The position numbers and the translations under genes were made by a program. The notes under the pieces were generated by a model, which saw only the letters and a program-made list of their open reading frames with translations, had not been told where the DNA came from and ran no database searches. Shown one piece after another: positions 8,983 to 16,345 of a DNA stretch of 64,000 nt. This stretch comes from Allomuricauda sp. (GTDB lineage Bacteria; Bacteroidota; Bacteroidia; Flavobacteriales; Flavobacteriaceae): contig NZ_PABT01000014.1 of NCBI RefSeq assembly GCF_002699205.1, forward strand, positions 62,001 to 126,000, written 5' to 3'. The stretch's first letter is position 1. Every line of letters starts with the position of its first letter.

Positions 8983-9147
8983 ATAGAAATAACGCTTCAC
9001 TTTAACAATTAATAAAGCCACTAATAAGGAAATTTCTTATAACAAATGGAGCGTGGAGAAGACGAAATCAGTTTTGTATTCAAAGTTTTTTTGAATGAAA
9101 CATTCCTTTTTGGAGAACCTTAATTAAAATGGGAGAGTTAAAAAATT

Positions 9148-9831
9148 TTAAGTCGGTCGGACACCCTTTGACATTTGCTCGCTATAGTAATCGTAGTTTC
9201 CTCCATACTTCTTTATAAAGTCTGCTTTAGGAACAAATAGTCCAATCCCATGCTTTGTTCCCATTCCCTCCTTGACCCAGAATAAGGTATCGTCCCCAAA
9301 ATCAATAAAAACAGGCCTCATTGCCTTAGACCAACTCTTTCGGGGGTAATCCCAAATAAATTGTTTTCTTCCTTTATGGTCTTCCGTTTCATCGTGTTTA
9401 AACTTCCAATTAAAATTATAGTTGTCTAGTTCCTTGATATAGAAATTGTGTTTGAAATGAATTCCATTAATTACCCAGATCATGCGTTCGCCATAAAACT
9501 CCTCCCTTTTTCTGATAATGTTCTGTTGGATGGGCGAGTTTTGAAGTTCTATTATAACATCATTTTCGGTCAGTATATCAGCAATGTGCCATTTCTCCTC
9601 CTTTTTGATAACGATCTCCGAATGCTCCTTACCAAAGGTCATTTTCCAACGTAAATGCCAATAGGACTCTGGTTCATACCATGAGTCGCAGTTTTCCGCT
9701 TTGAAGTGAGCCCAATGCCATACATTAACCTCTCCACATTTTGACAATACTCGGCCGCTACAGAGAGGACATTTTCCGTAAGAGTTAGGTTTTGGCTCTA
9801 CTTTCTTATGATTTACTATTGCCCAGAGCAT
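9148..9831 (-). CDS. CoiA-like nuclease family protein
   Basis: This 227-residue protein resembles the competence protein CoiA family. It has an N-terminal zinc-binding knuckle (KCPLCSGR at 20-27, then H39, H42 and C48 in WHWAHFKAENC). A nuclease-like core follows with D85 in HIADILTEND and E95-L-Q97 in VIIELQNS, matching the D...ExQ endonuclease signature of CoiA. Members promote DNA processing during transformation in Firmicutes; in Bacteroidota they often lie in accessory regions with unknown role. It is separated by about 200 bases from the four-gene defence block and is probably transcribed separately. Family call is good, role unknown. Confidence 0.7.
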   Translation of the reverse strand: MLWAIVNHKKVEPKPNSYGKCPLCSGRVLSKCGEVNVWHWAHFKAENCDSWYEPESYWHLRWKMTFGKEHSEIVIKKEEKWHIADILTENDVIIELQNSPIQQNIIRKREEFYGERMIWVINGIHFKHNFYIKELDNYNFNWKFKHDETEDHKGRKQFIWDYPRKSWSKAMRPVFIDFGDDTLFWVKEGMGTKHGIGLFVPKADFIKKYGGNYDYYSEQMSKGVRPT

Positions 9832-10018
9832 ACTTTGCTAGTTTGAACAACAAGATAGTGAATAAGAAATATGGCTTTAAAATAGATTACCTAGCTAACA
9901 AAAACAACTAAAAAACACATATTGTTTACATGTGCCGGAATGGGCTTGATTGAGTAATGGCACTTATTTATCTAGACTCAAATTTCAAATATTTTTTAAT
10001 ATTAGAGTGTTTGGAAAA

Positions 10019-10351
10019 TCAGTTATTTTCCTCCCGATAAAATAGGTTCAAATGGTCCATCAGGGCCTCTTCCCCGACTGGCATCAAACGGTTGGCAATG
10101 GTCATCGCCTGATGGATAAATTCCTCTTCATTCCTGTCCATTACATCGTCAGTACCCAATTCGGGGTTTATTGCCCTCATGGAAAGGTATATCAATGCAC
10201 GAACGGTTAACAATAGATCTGCATGCCCGTCAATATAAAAGAACGTGGGTTGGAACTTGTCCTTGAACCACGGATGGGGAACCAGAGTAGGGGTATGGTC
10301 ATTTGAGTGGTGTTTCAAATCCCTGATAAGCTTCTCTTCGTTCGGATTCAT
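10019..10351 (-). CDS. Hypothetical small helical protein (paralogous module 3)
   Basis: I do not recognise this 110-residue soluble protein. Its middle and C-terminus (LLLTVRALIYLSMRAINPE, then MTIANRLMPVGEEALMDHL) resemble the C-terminus of the HEPN-type gene upstream and the next small gene: a helix rich in L/V, a short acidic linker, then a helix ending in a LLP/LMP turn. It is the last of a minus-strand run, 31 bases after the preceding stop. No catalytic motif or membrane segment is visible. Confidence 0.6.
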   Translation of the reverse strand: MNPNEEKLIRDLKHHSNDHTPTLVPHPWFKDKFQPTFFYIDGHADLLLTVRALIYLSMRAINPELGTDDVMDRNEEEFIHQAMTIANRLMPVGEEALMDHLNLFYREENN

Positions 10352-10382
10352 GGTTTTAATAATATGAGTTTAATTTATTGAA

Positions 10383-10730
10383 TTATTTATTTTCCAGTTC
10401 TAGTAGCTTTTCATCCAATTTGTCTATAAAGTACATTTGGCTATCAGGAAGAATGCAAAGCACCAGTTCTAATACTTGGGTGACACTATCCTCCTTGGAT
10501 GCATATTGGTTGGCAGGGGACAACATCATTCCCTCTCCATCAAGGGCAAAAACACAGACCTCCAAAAGACTGATAATCTGTGTCAAAAGATGGTTGTTGT
10601 CCTTGACCTCGAAGGATACATAGTTTCCATTGGGGTCGATGGACTTATTGTTTCCCAAGAGTCCCGAAAGATTGTTCCTGAGCTGTTGTATCTCTTTCAA
10701 GGTCTTTAACCTTTTCTTCTTTGATTTCAT
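10383..10730 (-). CDS. Hypothetical small helical protein (paralogous module 2)
   Basis: The start is taken as ATG 10730 (115 residues, MKSKKKRLKTLKEIQQL), ten bases after the stop of the upstream gene; a longer reading would run back into that gene. After a basic coiled N-terminus, the segment LLTQIISLLEVCVFALD followed by VTQVLELVLCILPDSQMYFIDKLDEKLL matches the end of the upstream HEPN-type gene (LIKVCITALE...VLGYILDLIPHDEMEFLDKARKLL). The gene therefore looks like a duplicated, shortened version of that C-terminal module. The function is unknown; cotranscription with its neighbours is likely. Confidence 0.6.
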   Translation of the reverse strand: MKSKKKRLKTLKEIQQLRNNLSGLLGNNKSIDPNGNYVSFEVKDNNHLLTQIISLLEVCVFALDGEGMMLSPANQYASKEDSVTQVLELVLCILPDSQMYFIDKLDEKLLELENK

Positions 10731-10740
10731 GTCATTGGAA

Positions 10741-11412
10741 TTATTTGGTTGTGGCGGCCTTTTGTTCTGATAGCAGTTTTCTGGCCTTGTCCAAGAATTC
10801 CATTTCATCATGGGGTATCAAATCCAATATATATCCGAGAACCCCGCTTATATTGTAATGGGGTTGAGGAACGGAACGTGTCGAGAAATTTTCGTTTTCC
10901 AAAGCTGTGATGCAGACCTTGATCAGGTCGGAGATCATAAAGGAGGTTTCTTGGTATCCCTTGGTAATAAGCTCTACGCTATAGAGTCCCTTTTCGGGGA
11001 TATAGGATTTCAAAGCATGGAAATGCATTTTTTCCATTTCCTTCAATTGTTCGAATAGGCATGATTCACCATTGTGTTCAACACTCTTGGTTTCTTTTGG
11101 GAATGCTTTCTCAAAATCCTTTTCAATTCCCTCGATTTGATTGTTGCACTGATCAAGATGCCTTTGAAAAATGGACTCCACTTCTTGGATGAATTCCTTC
11201 ATCTGTGATTGGATGGTCTTGGTCTGCACCTTTGTGATCTCAAACTCATTGCCATAACGGGCAACACTGTAGGCATGTTCCAAAAGGAGCAACAGTTCAT
11301 TGCTTTTCATCTCAGAGGGCTCTATAAAGGGTTGCAGGGAGGGAAAGAACTGTTTGCTATAGTTAATATGGCTGATGATACTGTGGGTCACCATACTCCT
11401 TCCTATGCACAT
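10741..11412 (-). CDS. C-terminal part of a HEPN-like protein (downstream of an in-frame stop)
   Basis: This 223-residue reading frame can start at ATG 11412. It is in the same frame as the gene ending at 11446, and the frame is open from the TAG at 11446-11448 onward (A-F-E-L-S-F-R-F-I-E-Q, then M). The joined sequence reads like a HEPN domain: a helix carrying FNMH-stop-AFELSFRF where relatives have HQAxE, then a TH-containing turn and helical bundle. The last ~60 residues (IKVCITALE...DLIPHDEMEFLD) form the module repeated in the two small downstream genes. It may be translated separately by reinitiation, or be the tail of a broken gene. Confidence 0.55.
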   Translation of the reverse strand: MCIGRSMVTHSIISHINYSKQFFPSLQPFIEPSEMKSNELLLLLEHAYSVARYGNEFEITKVQTKTIQSQMKEFIQEVESIFQRHLDQCNNQIEGIEKDFEKAFPKETKSVEHNGESCLFEQLKEMEKMHFHALKSYIPEKGLYSVELITKGYQETSFMISDLIKVCITALENENFSTRSVPQPHYNISGVLGYILDLIPHDEMEFLDKARKLLSEQKAATTK

Positions 11413-11445
11413 CTGTTCGATGAATCGGAACGAAAGCTCAAAGGC

Positions 11446-11952
11446 CTAATGCATGTTAAAGGTGGCGATGGCATAGTCCCCTTCCTTTATCAGTATGTCC
11501 GCAGTATTGGCAAAGGCATTTACTTTTGCCAATTCCGATTTATGATATCGAATGGCCCTATTGACAAGGGTCTCGTATGCCATTGAGGAATAATCCATGA
11601 TGTTCTCTCCTTGTAAACGAGCAAAAACATTCTCTCCCAGACAGCAATGTTCCAAAAAATAAAGTGCGCCTCTTTCAAGACCTGTTTCAGATTGGGTTTC
11701 TGTATAGACCCTTATCCTGAAATCGGGATGCTTCTTTCCTTTTTTTGTTATAAGGGAGCGGATTTCATTGGGAAGTGGGTCATTGTTGACATCCACAAAA
11801 AGGGTAAGGAAATAATATTCAGTATTGCCCTCCTTCTGCTTTTTGGACAAAAAGGCACTGTCAATGGTTATGATGTTCAGGATGCTGTCGAGTAATTCGG
11901 AAAGCTCTTCCTTTTTTTCAAAGTTTTCCGGTATGTTTGTGTCATGTTTCAT
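11446..11952 (-). CDS. N-terminal part of a HEPN-like protein ending in an in-frame TAG
   Basis: This 168-residue frame looks like the N-terminal half of a two-domain protein: a degenerate nucleotidyltransferase-like alpha/beta domain (YYFLTLFVD, then FRIRVYTETQSE, then RGALYFLEHCCLGENVF) followed by the first HEPN helices (NRAIRYHKSELAKVNAFANTADILIKEGDYAIATFNMH). It stops at TAG 11446-11448 exactly where HEPN proteins of this type have the conserved Q of an HQA-x-E motif, a single C-to-T change from CAG. Nucleotidyltransferase/HEPN proteins in mobile elements are often RNase- or AMPylation-based toxins. The domain assignment is from sequence pattern only. Confidence 0.6.
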   Translation of the reverse strand: MKHDTNIPENFEKKEELSELLDSILNIITIDSAFLSKKQKEGNTEYYFLTLFVDVNNDPLPNEIRSLITKKGKKHPDFRIRVYTETQSETGLERGALYFLEHCCLGENVFARLQGENIMDYSSMAYETLVNRAIRYHKSELAKVNAFANTADILIKEGDYAIATFNMH

Positions 11953-12084
11953 GAAATTGGGGTTTAAAGGGTTCGAGAATCACCAACTATATTAAGGCCA
12001 TGTTCCCAAGTACCCCACCATAGGCACTTGTATTTTATTGAAACTGTTTTGTATTTTACAATCGGATTATTGTACGAAACACCC

Positions 12085-12092
12085 TATATTTG
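12085..12092 (+). promoter_or_regulatory. Bacteroidota -7 element TATATTTG for the XRE regulator
   Basis: TATATTTG matches the TAnnTTTG consensus exactly and ends only four bases before the ATG at 12097, so the transcript is expected to be leaderless or nearly so. I do not see a clear -33 element at normal spacing. Confidence 0.6.
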
Positions 12093-12096
12093 AGAT

Positions 12097-12504
12097 ATGC
12101 AGACAAAGACCAAGAACAACCATATAGGTAGAAAAATCAGCAGGATCAGGGAACTCCGTGGAATGAAACAGGAGACCCTGGCCGAGGAACTGGGCATAAG
12201 TCAACAGGCCGTTTCCAATATTGAGAATAGTGAGAAAGTGGAAGATGTAAAATTGGAGGAGATTGCCAAGGCCTTGGGAGTAACTAAAGAAAGTATTGAG
12301 AATTTCTCTGAAGAAGCAATCTTGAATATTATTGGTAACACTTACCACGTGGATAACTCTTCAGCCGTTAATTATGGCTGCACCTTCAATCCACTGGACA
12401 AGTTGATTGATGCTTATGACGAAAACAAGAAACTCTATGAGCGTCTTGTTCAGGCAGAAAAAGATAAGGTCGCATATTTGGAGAAATTGCTAAAAAGTAA
12501 ATAA
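12097..12504 (+). CDS. XRE-family helix-turn-helix transcriptional regulator
   Basis: This 135-residue protein has an N-terminal Cro/C1-type HTH at about residues 10-65: IGRKISRIRELRGMKQETLA, then LGISQQAVSNIEN, the recognition helix. The C-terminus (KLIDAYDENKKLYERLVQAE to the end) is a predicted coiled coil suited to dimerisation. Similar proteins accompany mobile elements in Bacteroidota. It is transcribed divergently from the HEPN-type operon (145 bases between starts), so it may control that operon. The family is certain; the target is inferred. Confidence 0.85.
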   Translation: MQTKTKNNHIGRKISRIRELRGMKQETLAEELGISQQAVSNIENSEKVEDVKLEEIAKALGVTKESIENFSEEAILNIIGNTYHVDNSSAVNYGCTFNPLDKLIDAYDENKKLYERLVQAEKDKVAYLEKLLKSK

Positions 12505-12852
12505 ACACTTCAAAAAGAAATAAAAAACCTCAATCTCTCATAGGATTAGTTTTTATAATTCAAAGTAGGCCAACAACTTCACATATTGAAATTCCTACAA
12601 TATTTTATTCTCTATGTAACTTTATTTGGCCAGTTTCTAATTTTTAATTGTCTCTAAGAAAGTTTCTGAATAAGTTGATTCAAAACCCATTAACAACGGT
12701 AAATTCTTATTGTCGATTCCGATTTCAATGTTTTTTCACCACTATCACACTCTTTGGAAAAGGATTATAAAATAAATCCACAAGCTAATCAGATTAATAC
12801 ACTTTTAACTTAATGAACATGAAAAATATTTCACTTATAAGTAAAATACAGT
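12505..12852. other. Gene-free AT-rich spacer with a short palindrome
   Basis: I see no gene in this roughly 350-base stretch. At its right end, ACTTATAAGT (12833-12842) is a perfect 10-base palindrome just upstream of the toxin-operon -7 element, a possible operator for the XRE antitoxin. Confidence 0.4.
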
Positions 12853-12860
12853 TATATTTG
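12853..12860 (+). promoter_or_regulatory. -7 element TATATTTG of the toxin-antitoxin-chaperone operon
   Basis: An exact TAnnTTTG match ends eight bases before the toxin ATG at 12869, again implying almost no leader. The palindrome at 12833-12842 lies just upstream. Confidence 0.6.
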
Positions 12861-12868
12861 CAAGCCAT

Positions 12869-13375
12869 ATGTTTTCGGAATGTCAATTGATAAAAATACC
12901 ACAACTCAGCGGCCCAATGGGTTCTGTATACACTATACTGGTTGATGGGGAGGAGAGTACCGCATTCAGAAATTTTGTAACAAACAATAATGATTCATTT
13001 AAAAGTGAAATAAAAGACATTGTTGGACGTTTAAAAACTATGGGGTTTAAAACAGGAATGAGAGAAGATTTTTTCAAACTTTATGAAGGAAATCCTGGAG
13101 ACGGTGTGTGTGCCCTTTATGACGAAGAAGACAGTAATTTAAGATTATATTGTATTCGCTATGGCTCTCAAATCATAATACTCGGTGGTGGCGGTCACAA
13201 ACCAAAATCTATTAGAGCTTTCCAAGAAGATAAAAATTTAAAGAAACAAAATTTTATCTTAAGAGACTTATCAAAACTTATTACCCAAAAAATGCAAGAT
13301 AAAGAAATTTGGTTTAGTGAAGATGGCTTAGATTTTGAAGGCGACTTAACAATTGAAAACATTTACTATGAATAA
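12869..13375 (+). CDS. RelE/HigB-superfamily toxin of a TAC-like operon
   Basis: This 168-residue protein has the core of phage Gp49/HigB-like RelE-fold toxins: FFKLYEGNPGDGVCALYD, then NLRLYCIRYGSQIIILGGGGHKPKS, the strand pair and K/R-rich end typical of ribosome-dependent mRNA endonucleases. It is longer than usual (about 100 residues), with an extra C-terminal helix and tail. The toxin-first order is HigBA-like, and the downstream XRE gene overlaps its end by eight bases. The third gene is SecB-like, making this a toxin-antitoxin-chaperone arrangement. Superfamily good; mRNA cleavage is inferred. Confidence 0.7.
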   Translation: MFSECQLIKIPQLSGPMGSVYTILVDGEESTAFRNFVTNNNDSFKSEIKDIVGRLKTMGFKTGMREDFFKLYEGNPGDGVCALYDEEDSNLRLYCIRYGSQIIILGGGGHKPKSIRAFQEDKNLKKQNFILRDLSKLITQKMQDKEIWFSEDGLDFEGDLTIENIYYE

Positions 13376-13799
13376 ATCAGCAGAAGAAAATTTTGATTTT
13401 ATAGATGATATTTTAGAGGAAATATCACCTGTAGAAATGAAAAAAATAGAACAACGCATGCTTAATTCGGAGAAAATCCGTAAAGCAATGGATGCTAAAA
13501 AATGGAATAATACCAAGCTACTAGAAGCCTTGAATATGAAAAGCCCAAGCATTATAACTAAATGGTTAAGTGGCACTCATAATTTTACTCAGGACACCTT
13601 AGTAGAAATTGGAGATGTTTTAGGAATTAACTTCTTCGAAACAAAGGAGCAAAAGATTACGATTGAATTTAATTTTCCTGTAATGGAAAATAAAACAAGT
13701 GGATTTGATTCTTTCAGTAGTCTGGATTATATTTTGAATTCTCATCAAATCAATTTATCAAGTTCCCCGAACAATAATTGTACAGAATACCAAGCTTAA
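13368..13799 (+). CDS. XRE/HigA-like antitoxin with C-terminal extension
   Basis: I choose ATG 13368 (143 residues, MNKSAEENFDF), which overlaps the toxin stop by eight bases, rather than the upstream TTG at 13353. An HTH spans about residues 38-85 (RKAMDAKKWNNTKLLEALN, then SPSIITKWLSG, then TLVEIGDVLGI). The remaining ~50 residues (ITIEFNFPVMENKTSGFDSF to the end) are probably disordered. In described TAC systems such a tail is the chaperone-addiction region bound by SecB-like protein, making antitoxin stability depend on the chaperone. The gene for that chaperone starts three bases downstream. Confidence 0.75.
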   Translation: MNKSAEENFDFIDDILEEISPVEMKKIEQRMLNSEKIRKAMDAKKWNNTKLLEALNMKSPSIITKWLSGTHNFTQDTLVEIGDVLGINFFETKEQKITIEFNFPVMENKTSGFDSFSSLDYILNSHQINLSSSPNNNCTEYQA

Positions 13800-13802
13800 A
13801 TT

Positions 13803-14225
13803 ATGTCTGAAGAAAAACAATTCAATTTTCAAATAAAAGGAATTGAAATCCTTGACACTAGTATTGTAAGACCAAAGAGCAGAATTGATGGCAACACAGT
13901 ATTTGGGTTTGAATTGCAAGCACAACACAGCTTTAATTTAGAAAGAGAGTTGGTAATAGTAACTTGTAATGTTGAAGTATTAGACAACAATTCTAAAGAT
14001 AAATTAGGTCACGTTAATGCCAGTTGCTTATATTATGTTGAAAATTTTGAACAATATTTTGACAAAGAAAAAAACACCTCAAACTTACCTCAAGATGTAA
14101 TCACAATGTTGAACTCAATTTCCATTTCAACTATTAGAGGTGTTATGTATGGAATTTTTAGAGGAACATTCTTGAATGGTGCTATCCTACCTATTGTGAA
14201 TCCTAACATGCAAATAAAAAAGTAA
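13803..14225 (+). CDS. SecB-like chaperone of a toxin-antitoxin-chaperone operon
   Basis: This 140-residue protein has the layout of SecB-like chaperones: an N-terminal strand FNFQIKGIEILDTSIV, alternating long beta-strands (VFGFELQAQHSFN, LVIVTCNVEVLD, VNASCLYYVENFEQYF), then a C-terminal helix with SISTIRGVMYGIFRGTF and the end ILPIVNPN, comparable to the R-x-x-i...lPpinl end of SecB. It is third in the toxin/XRE/chaperone operon, three bases after the antitoxin. In Mycobacterium the SecB-like Rv1957 controls the HigBA-like pair in the same way. It is not likely to be the housekeeping SecB. The fold call rests on pattern, not on a search. Confidence 0.62.
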   Translation: MSEEKQFNFQIKGIEILDTSIVRPKSRIDGNTVFGFELQAQHSFNLERELVIVTCNVEVLDNNSKDKLGHVNASCLYYVENFEQYFDKEKNTSNLPQDVITMLNSISISTIRGVMYGIFRGTFLNGAILPIVNPNMQIKK

Positions 14226-14373
14226 AGCTTTAATTCCTACAACACTACGCTGACATTTTTGAAAATGTTAGAGATGTAAGCACTCTTAACCATTACATAT
14301 TAAAACCAAGCTATTTAAAAGTGGAACAATAATAGCCCCAAATCTTACCCCCAACTTTTGCGCATGGATCCTG

Positions 14374-14421
14374 TCGGGTTTTTGTAGCGTTCCGGTAGAA
14401 AAGCGTGAAGCAAAAACCCGA
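14374..14421. repeat. Long inverted repeat downstream of the relaxase gene
   Basis: TCGGGTTTTTG (14374-14384) and CAAAAACCCGA (14411-14421) are perfect 11-base arms around a 26-base loop. It lies 26 bases past the relaxase stop, so it could be its terminator, but the absence of a T-run and its place in a mobilization module also allow a nic/oriT or recombination role. Confidence 0.5.
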
Positions 14422-14446
14422 TAGGGAGCAACCTACTTCTTGGATT

Positions 14447-15469
14447 TCAGTAGCCCATATCCTCACCCGCTCCCCTTGCCTTATCGATACCCCTTCCAAG
14501 AGCCTTTATAATCTTGGCCGCTATTTGCACTTTATTGGTCGGTATACTGGGAGCTTTGACACCCATCGTTTTAAGTAGCTTAAAGGCCATGTCTTTTTCC
14601 TTGGTGGGCAGTCCCATAACCTTGGCAAAGAACTTTCCTGGTTCCTTGGCATGGGCCTTTCTTCCAACATAGGATTCCACATAATTTCTCTTGAAGCCCG
14701 TTGTTCGGTCAAAGGTCTTTTCGGCTGCTTGGTAAAAACTGTCCCGGTCAAAGCCCCTTTTGACCGTCTTTCCATTCAGTTCCACTTCGGAAGCCTTGTG
14801 TTTTGCCATTGGGGAAAGCGTATAGGTGTTGGATACATCCCTTCTGCTAACGATGATATGGATATGGGTCTGTGGCCCCTCTTTTTGCATTCCCGCGGCC
14901 ACCAATTGTCCGTTCTGTTTATGTGGTGCCAATCTTTCTTGCTCTTTGATCCTTTTTTCAAGCTCATTGACATTCCCCATGGATTCGCCCCGTTCCACTT
15001 TCCGTATCTCGTTCCTGAGCCTTGCTATCTCGCCTCGGTAGGGCGCATTCTCCTGAACCTGTTTGTCAAAGCCCCTATAGGTGCGTTCATGTTCTATCTT
15101 GGCATAATATTTCAAGTTTTCGGCCTTGACCTCTTGGTTCCTGTGGAAACTCTTTGCATAGTCCTCCATGAGTTTCCTTGTATATTCCCGTAGCATATTT
15201 GGGTCATTTCCGATGGCCTGCAATTCCCTTTTATTGGGACTGACCACTATAGAGTAGAATTTCGGGTCTTTCTGTCTTAACTTGGCCGTATTGGCATCTA
15301 TTTTCTCGATGACCTTTTCAGGGCTTACGCTGTCATTTTCTTGGTCAAAGAATTCCTCCCTCTGTTCGGGCAACCTATCTTGGTTCTCCTTTTCCAGATA
15401 GTCCACATAGTTCCCTACACTGGAGTTGTAAGTGCTGCCCATTTTCTGTGCCGAGATGGTAAGGTACAT
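14447..15469 (-). CDS. Mobilization relaxase (DUF5712/MobB-type, Bacteroidota)
   Basis: This 340-residue protein is a relaxase-like mobilization protein that would nick one strand at oriT for conjugative transfer by a helper element. The HxH metal-binding motif is in PQTHIHIIVSRRD near residue 200. The N-terminus MYLTISAQKMG holds a Tyr that could be the nucleophile, and central coiled segments (EIARLRNEIRKVERGE) plus a basic C-terminus (RGIDKARGAG) follow. Its ATG overlaps the BfmA stop by one base (TAATG), a tight translational coupling usual for this pair. No type IV secretion gene is present, so the element is mobilizable, not self-transmissible, within the visible part. Confidence 0.82.
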   Translation of the reverse strand: MYLTISAQKMGSTYNSSVGNYVDYLEKENQDRLPEQREEFFDQENDSVSPEKVIEKIDANTAKLRQKDPKFYSIVVSPNKRELQAIGNDPNMLREYTRKLMEDYAKSFHRNQEVKAENLKYYAKIEHERTYRGFDKQVQENAPYRGEIARLRNEIRKVERGESMGNVNELEKRIKEQERLAPHKQNGQLVAAGMQKEGPQTHIHIIVSRRDVSNTYTLSPMAKHKASEVELNGKTVKRGFDRDSFYQAAEKTFDRTTGFKRNYVESYVGRKAHAKEPGKFFAKVMGLPTKEKDMAFKLLKTMGVKAPSIPTNKVQIAAKIIKALGRGIDKARGAGEDMGY

Positions 15470-16059
15470 TAGCGTTGTTTTAATTGGTATCTCAGGCTTT
15501 CAAAATCCCCAATCCCCATATTGATCTTTAGATATGGTTTTCCCATCATTGGCTCCACCTTCTCAACTTTGTTGAGGATTTCATTGCAGTGCTCCTTATA
15601 ATCTTTGAATTCTTGTAGCATTCTGTCGTGCTCTGTTTTCGGAACGGTATTCCTTGGCTCCAGAAAATCCATTCGCTCTTCCTGTAACTTAACGGGTTCA
15701 CGTTTAGGTTTCCTTCCATCCTTTACATAGGCCTCGTAAAGAATGAGCATCATTTCATAGGTCGGCCGGATACTGGTTTTTTCCATGTTCTTGATAATGG
15801 CGATGATCCTATCAAATTTTTTCATCATCTGACGCTCCAATTTTTTGATACTGTCAAGGATAATCTTTGTTCCCTCCCCAAAAGGGTCAAGTTGGTTCTC
15901 CTTGAAGTAGCGTATCATTCCATCCAAAACCTCACTATGCGATTTGCTGAACTTTTTGGAATAGTTGCGAAAACGTGTGGCCGTTTCTTTCTTTACGGTG
16001 ATGTTGGAATAACCGCCGGTTCCTTTCTTTGTTCTGCCGTTTGCTTTTTTCTTTTCCAT
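15469..16059 (-). CDS. bfmA: BfmA/BtgA-family mobilization protein
   Basis: This 196-residue protein is the relaxosome accessory component that binds oriT next to the relaxase. It shows a basic N-terminus (MEKKKANGRTKKGTGGYSNI), then a ribbon-helix-helix-like segment (VKKETATRFRNYSKKFSKSHSEVLDGMIRYFK) typical of BfmA/BtgA. A coiled helix (IKKLERQMMKKFDRIIAIIKNME) and a conserved ending (LKINMGIGDFESLRY) follow. It precedes and overlaps the relaxase gene by one base. The repeat-rich gap upstream (16060-16345) is the natural candidate for its binding site. Confidence 0.85.
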   Translation of the reverse strand: MEKKKANGRTKKGTGGYSNITVKKETATRFRNYSKKFSKSHSEVLDGMIRYFKENQLDPFGEGTKIILDSIKKLERQMMKKFDRIIAIIKNMEKTSIRPTYEMMLILYEAYVKDGRKPKREPVKLQEERMDFLEPRNTVPKTEHDRMLQEFKDYKEHCNEILNKVEKVEPMMGKPYLKINMGIGDFESLRYQLKQR

Positions 16060-16075
16060 AGGTGTGATTTTGTTT

Positions 16076-16306
16076 TTGCGTCAAATTGCGTCAATTTTTT
16101 CGTCAAAAATTTTCAGTGTTTATTGGGCTTCCCAAAGGGTTTACTGTAGATTTCGGAAAAGTCTACTGTAGTCCCTGATTTTGTACAGTATTCCAAAATC
16201 TGTTCAATACACTGGTTTTCAACTTGTTGAAGACCTGAAAACAACCGTGATGGCGCAATTTGCGCATCACCCTCTTGCTATTCGATTTTTCACGCGAGCG
16301 TGAAAA
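16076..16306. repeat. Repeat-rich candidate oriT upstream of bfmA
   Basis: The 286-base gene-free gap holds several repeat sets. TTGCGTCAA occurs at 16076-16084 and 16086-16094, with a variant TTCGTCAA at 16099-16106. TACTGTAG occurs at 16142-16149 and 16164-16171, with inverted TACAGTA at 16184-16190. A near-palindrome (TGATG-GCGCAA / TTGCGC-ATCA) lies at 16248-16269. A perfect hairpin TTTTCACGC-GA-GCGTGAAAA is at 16287-16306. Iterated boxes and hairpins beside mob genes are typical of oriT; the nick site is not identified. The last hairpin could instead terminate the HTH gene. Confidence 0.5.
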
Positions 16307-16345
16307 CCCAAATACTGCACATTAAGTGCATAGGCATTAATAAAT

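Larger units (their letters stand above)
10741..11952 (-). pseudogene. Probable full-length HEPN-type gene interrupted by one nonsense codon
   Basis: If the TAG at 11446-11448 is read as Gln, the two frames join into one 403-codon gene with no other stop. A base substitution or a sequencing error is the simplest explanation, since no frameshift is needed. Confidence 0.55.

Noticed and set aside
13353-13367. TTG start for the XRE antitoxin
   Set aside because: ATG at 13368 overlaps the toxin stop by only eight bases and begins a normal N-terminus; the TTG adds five residues that lie inside the toxin gene.
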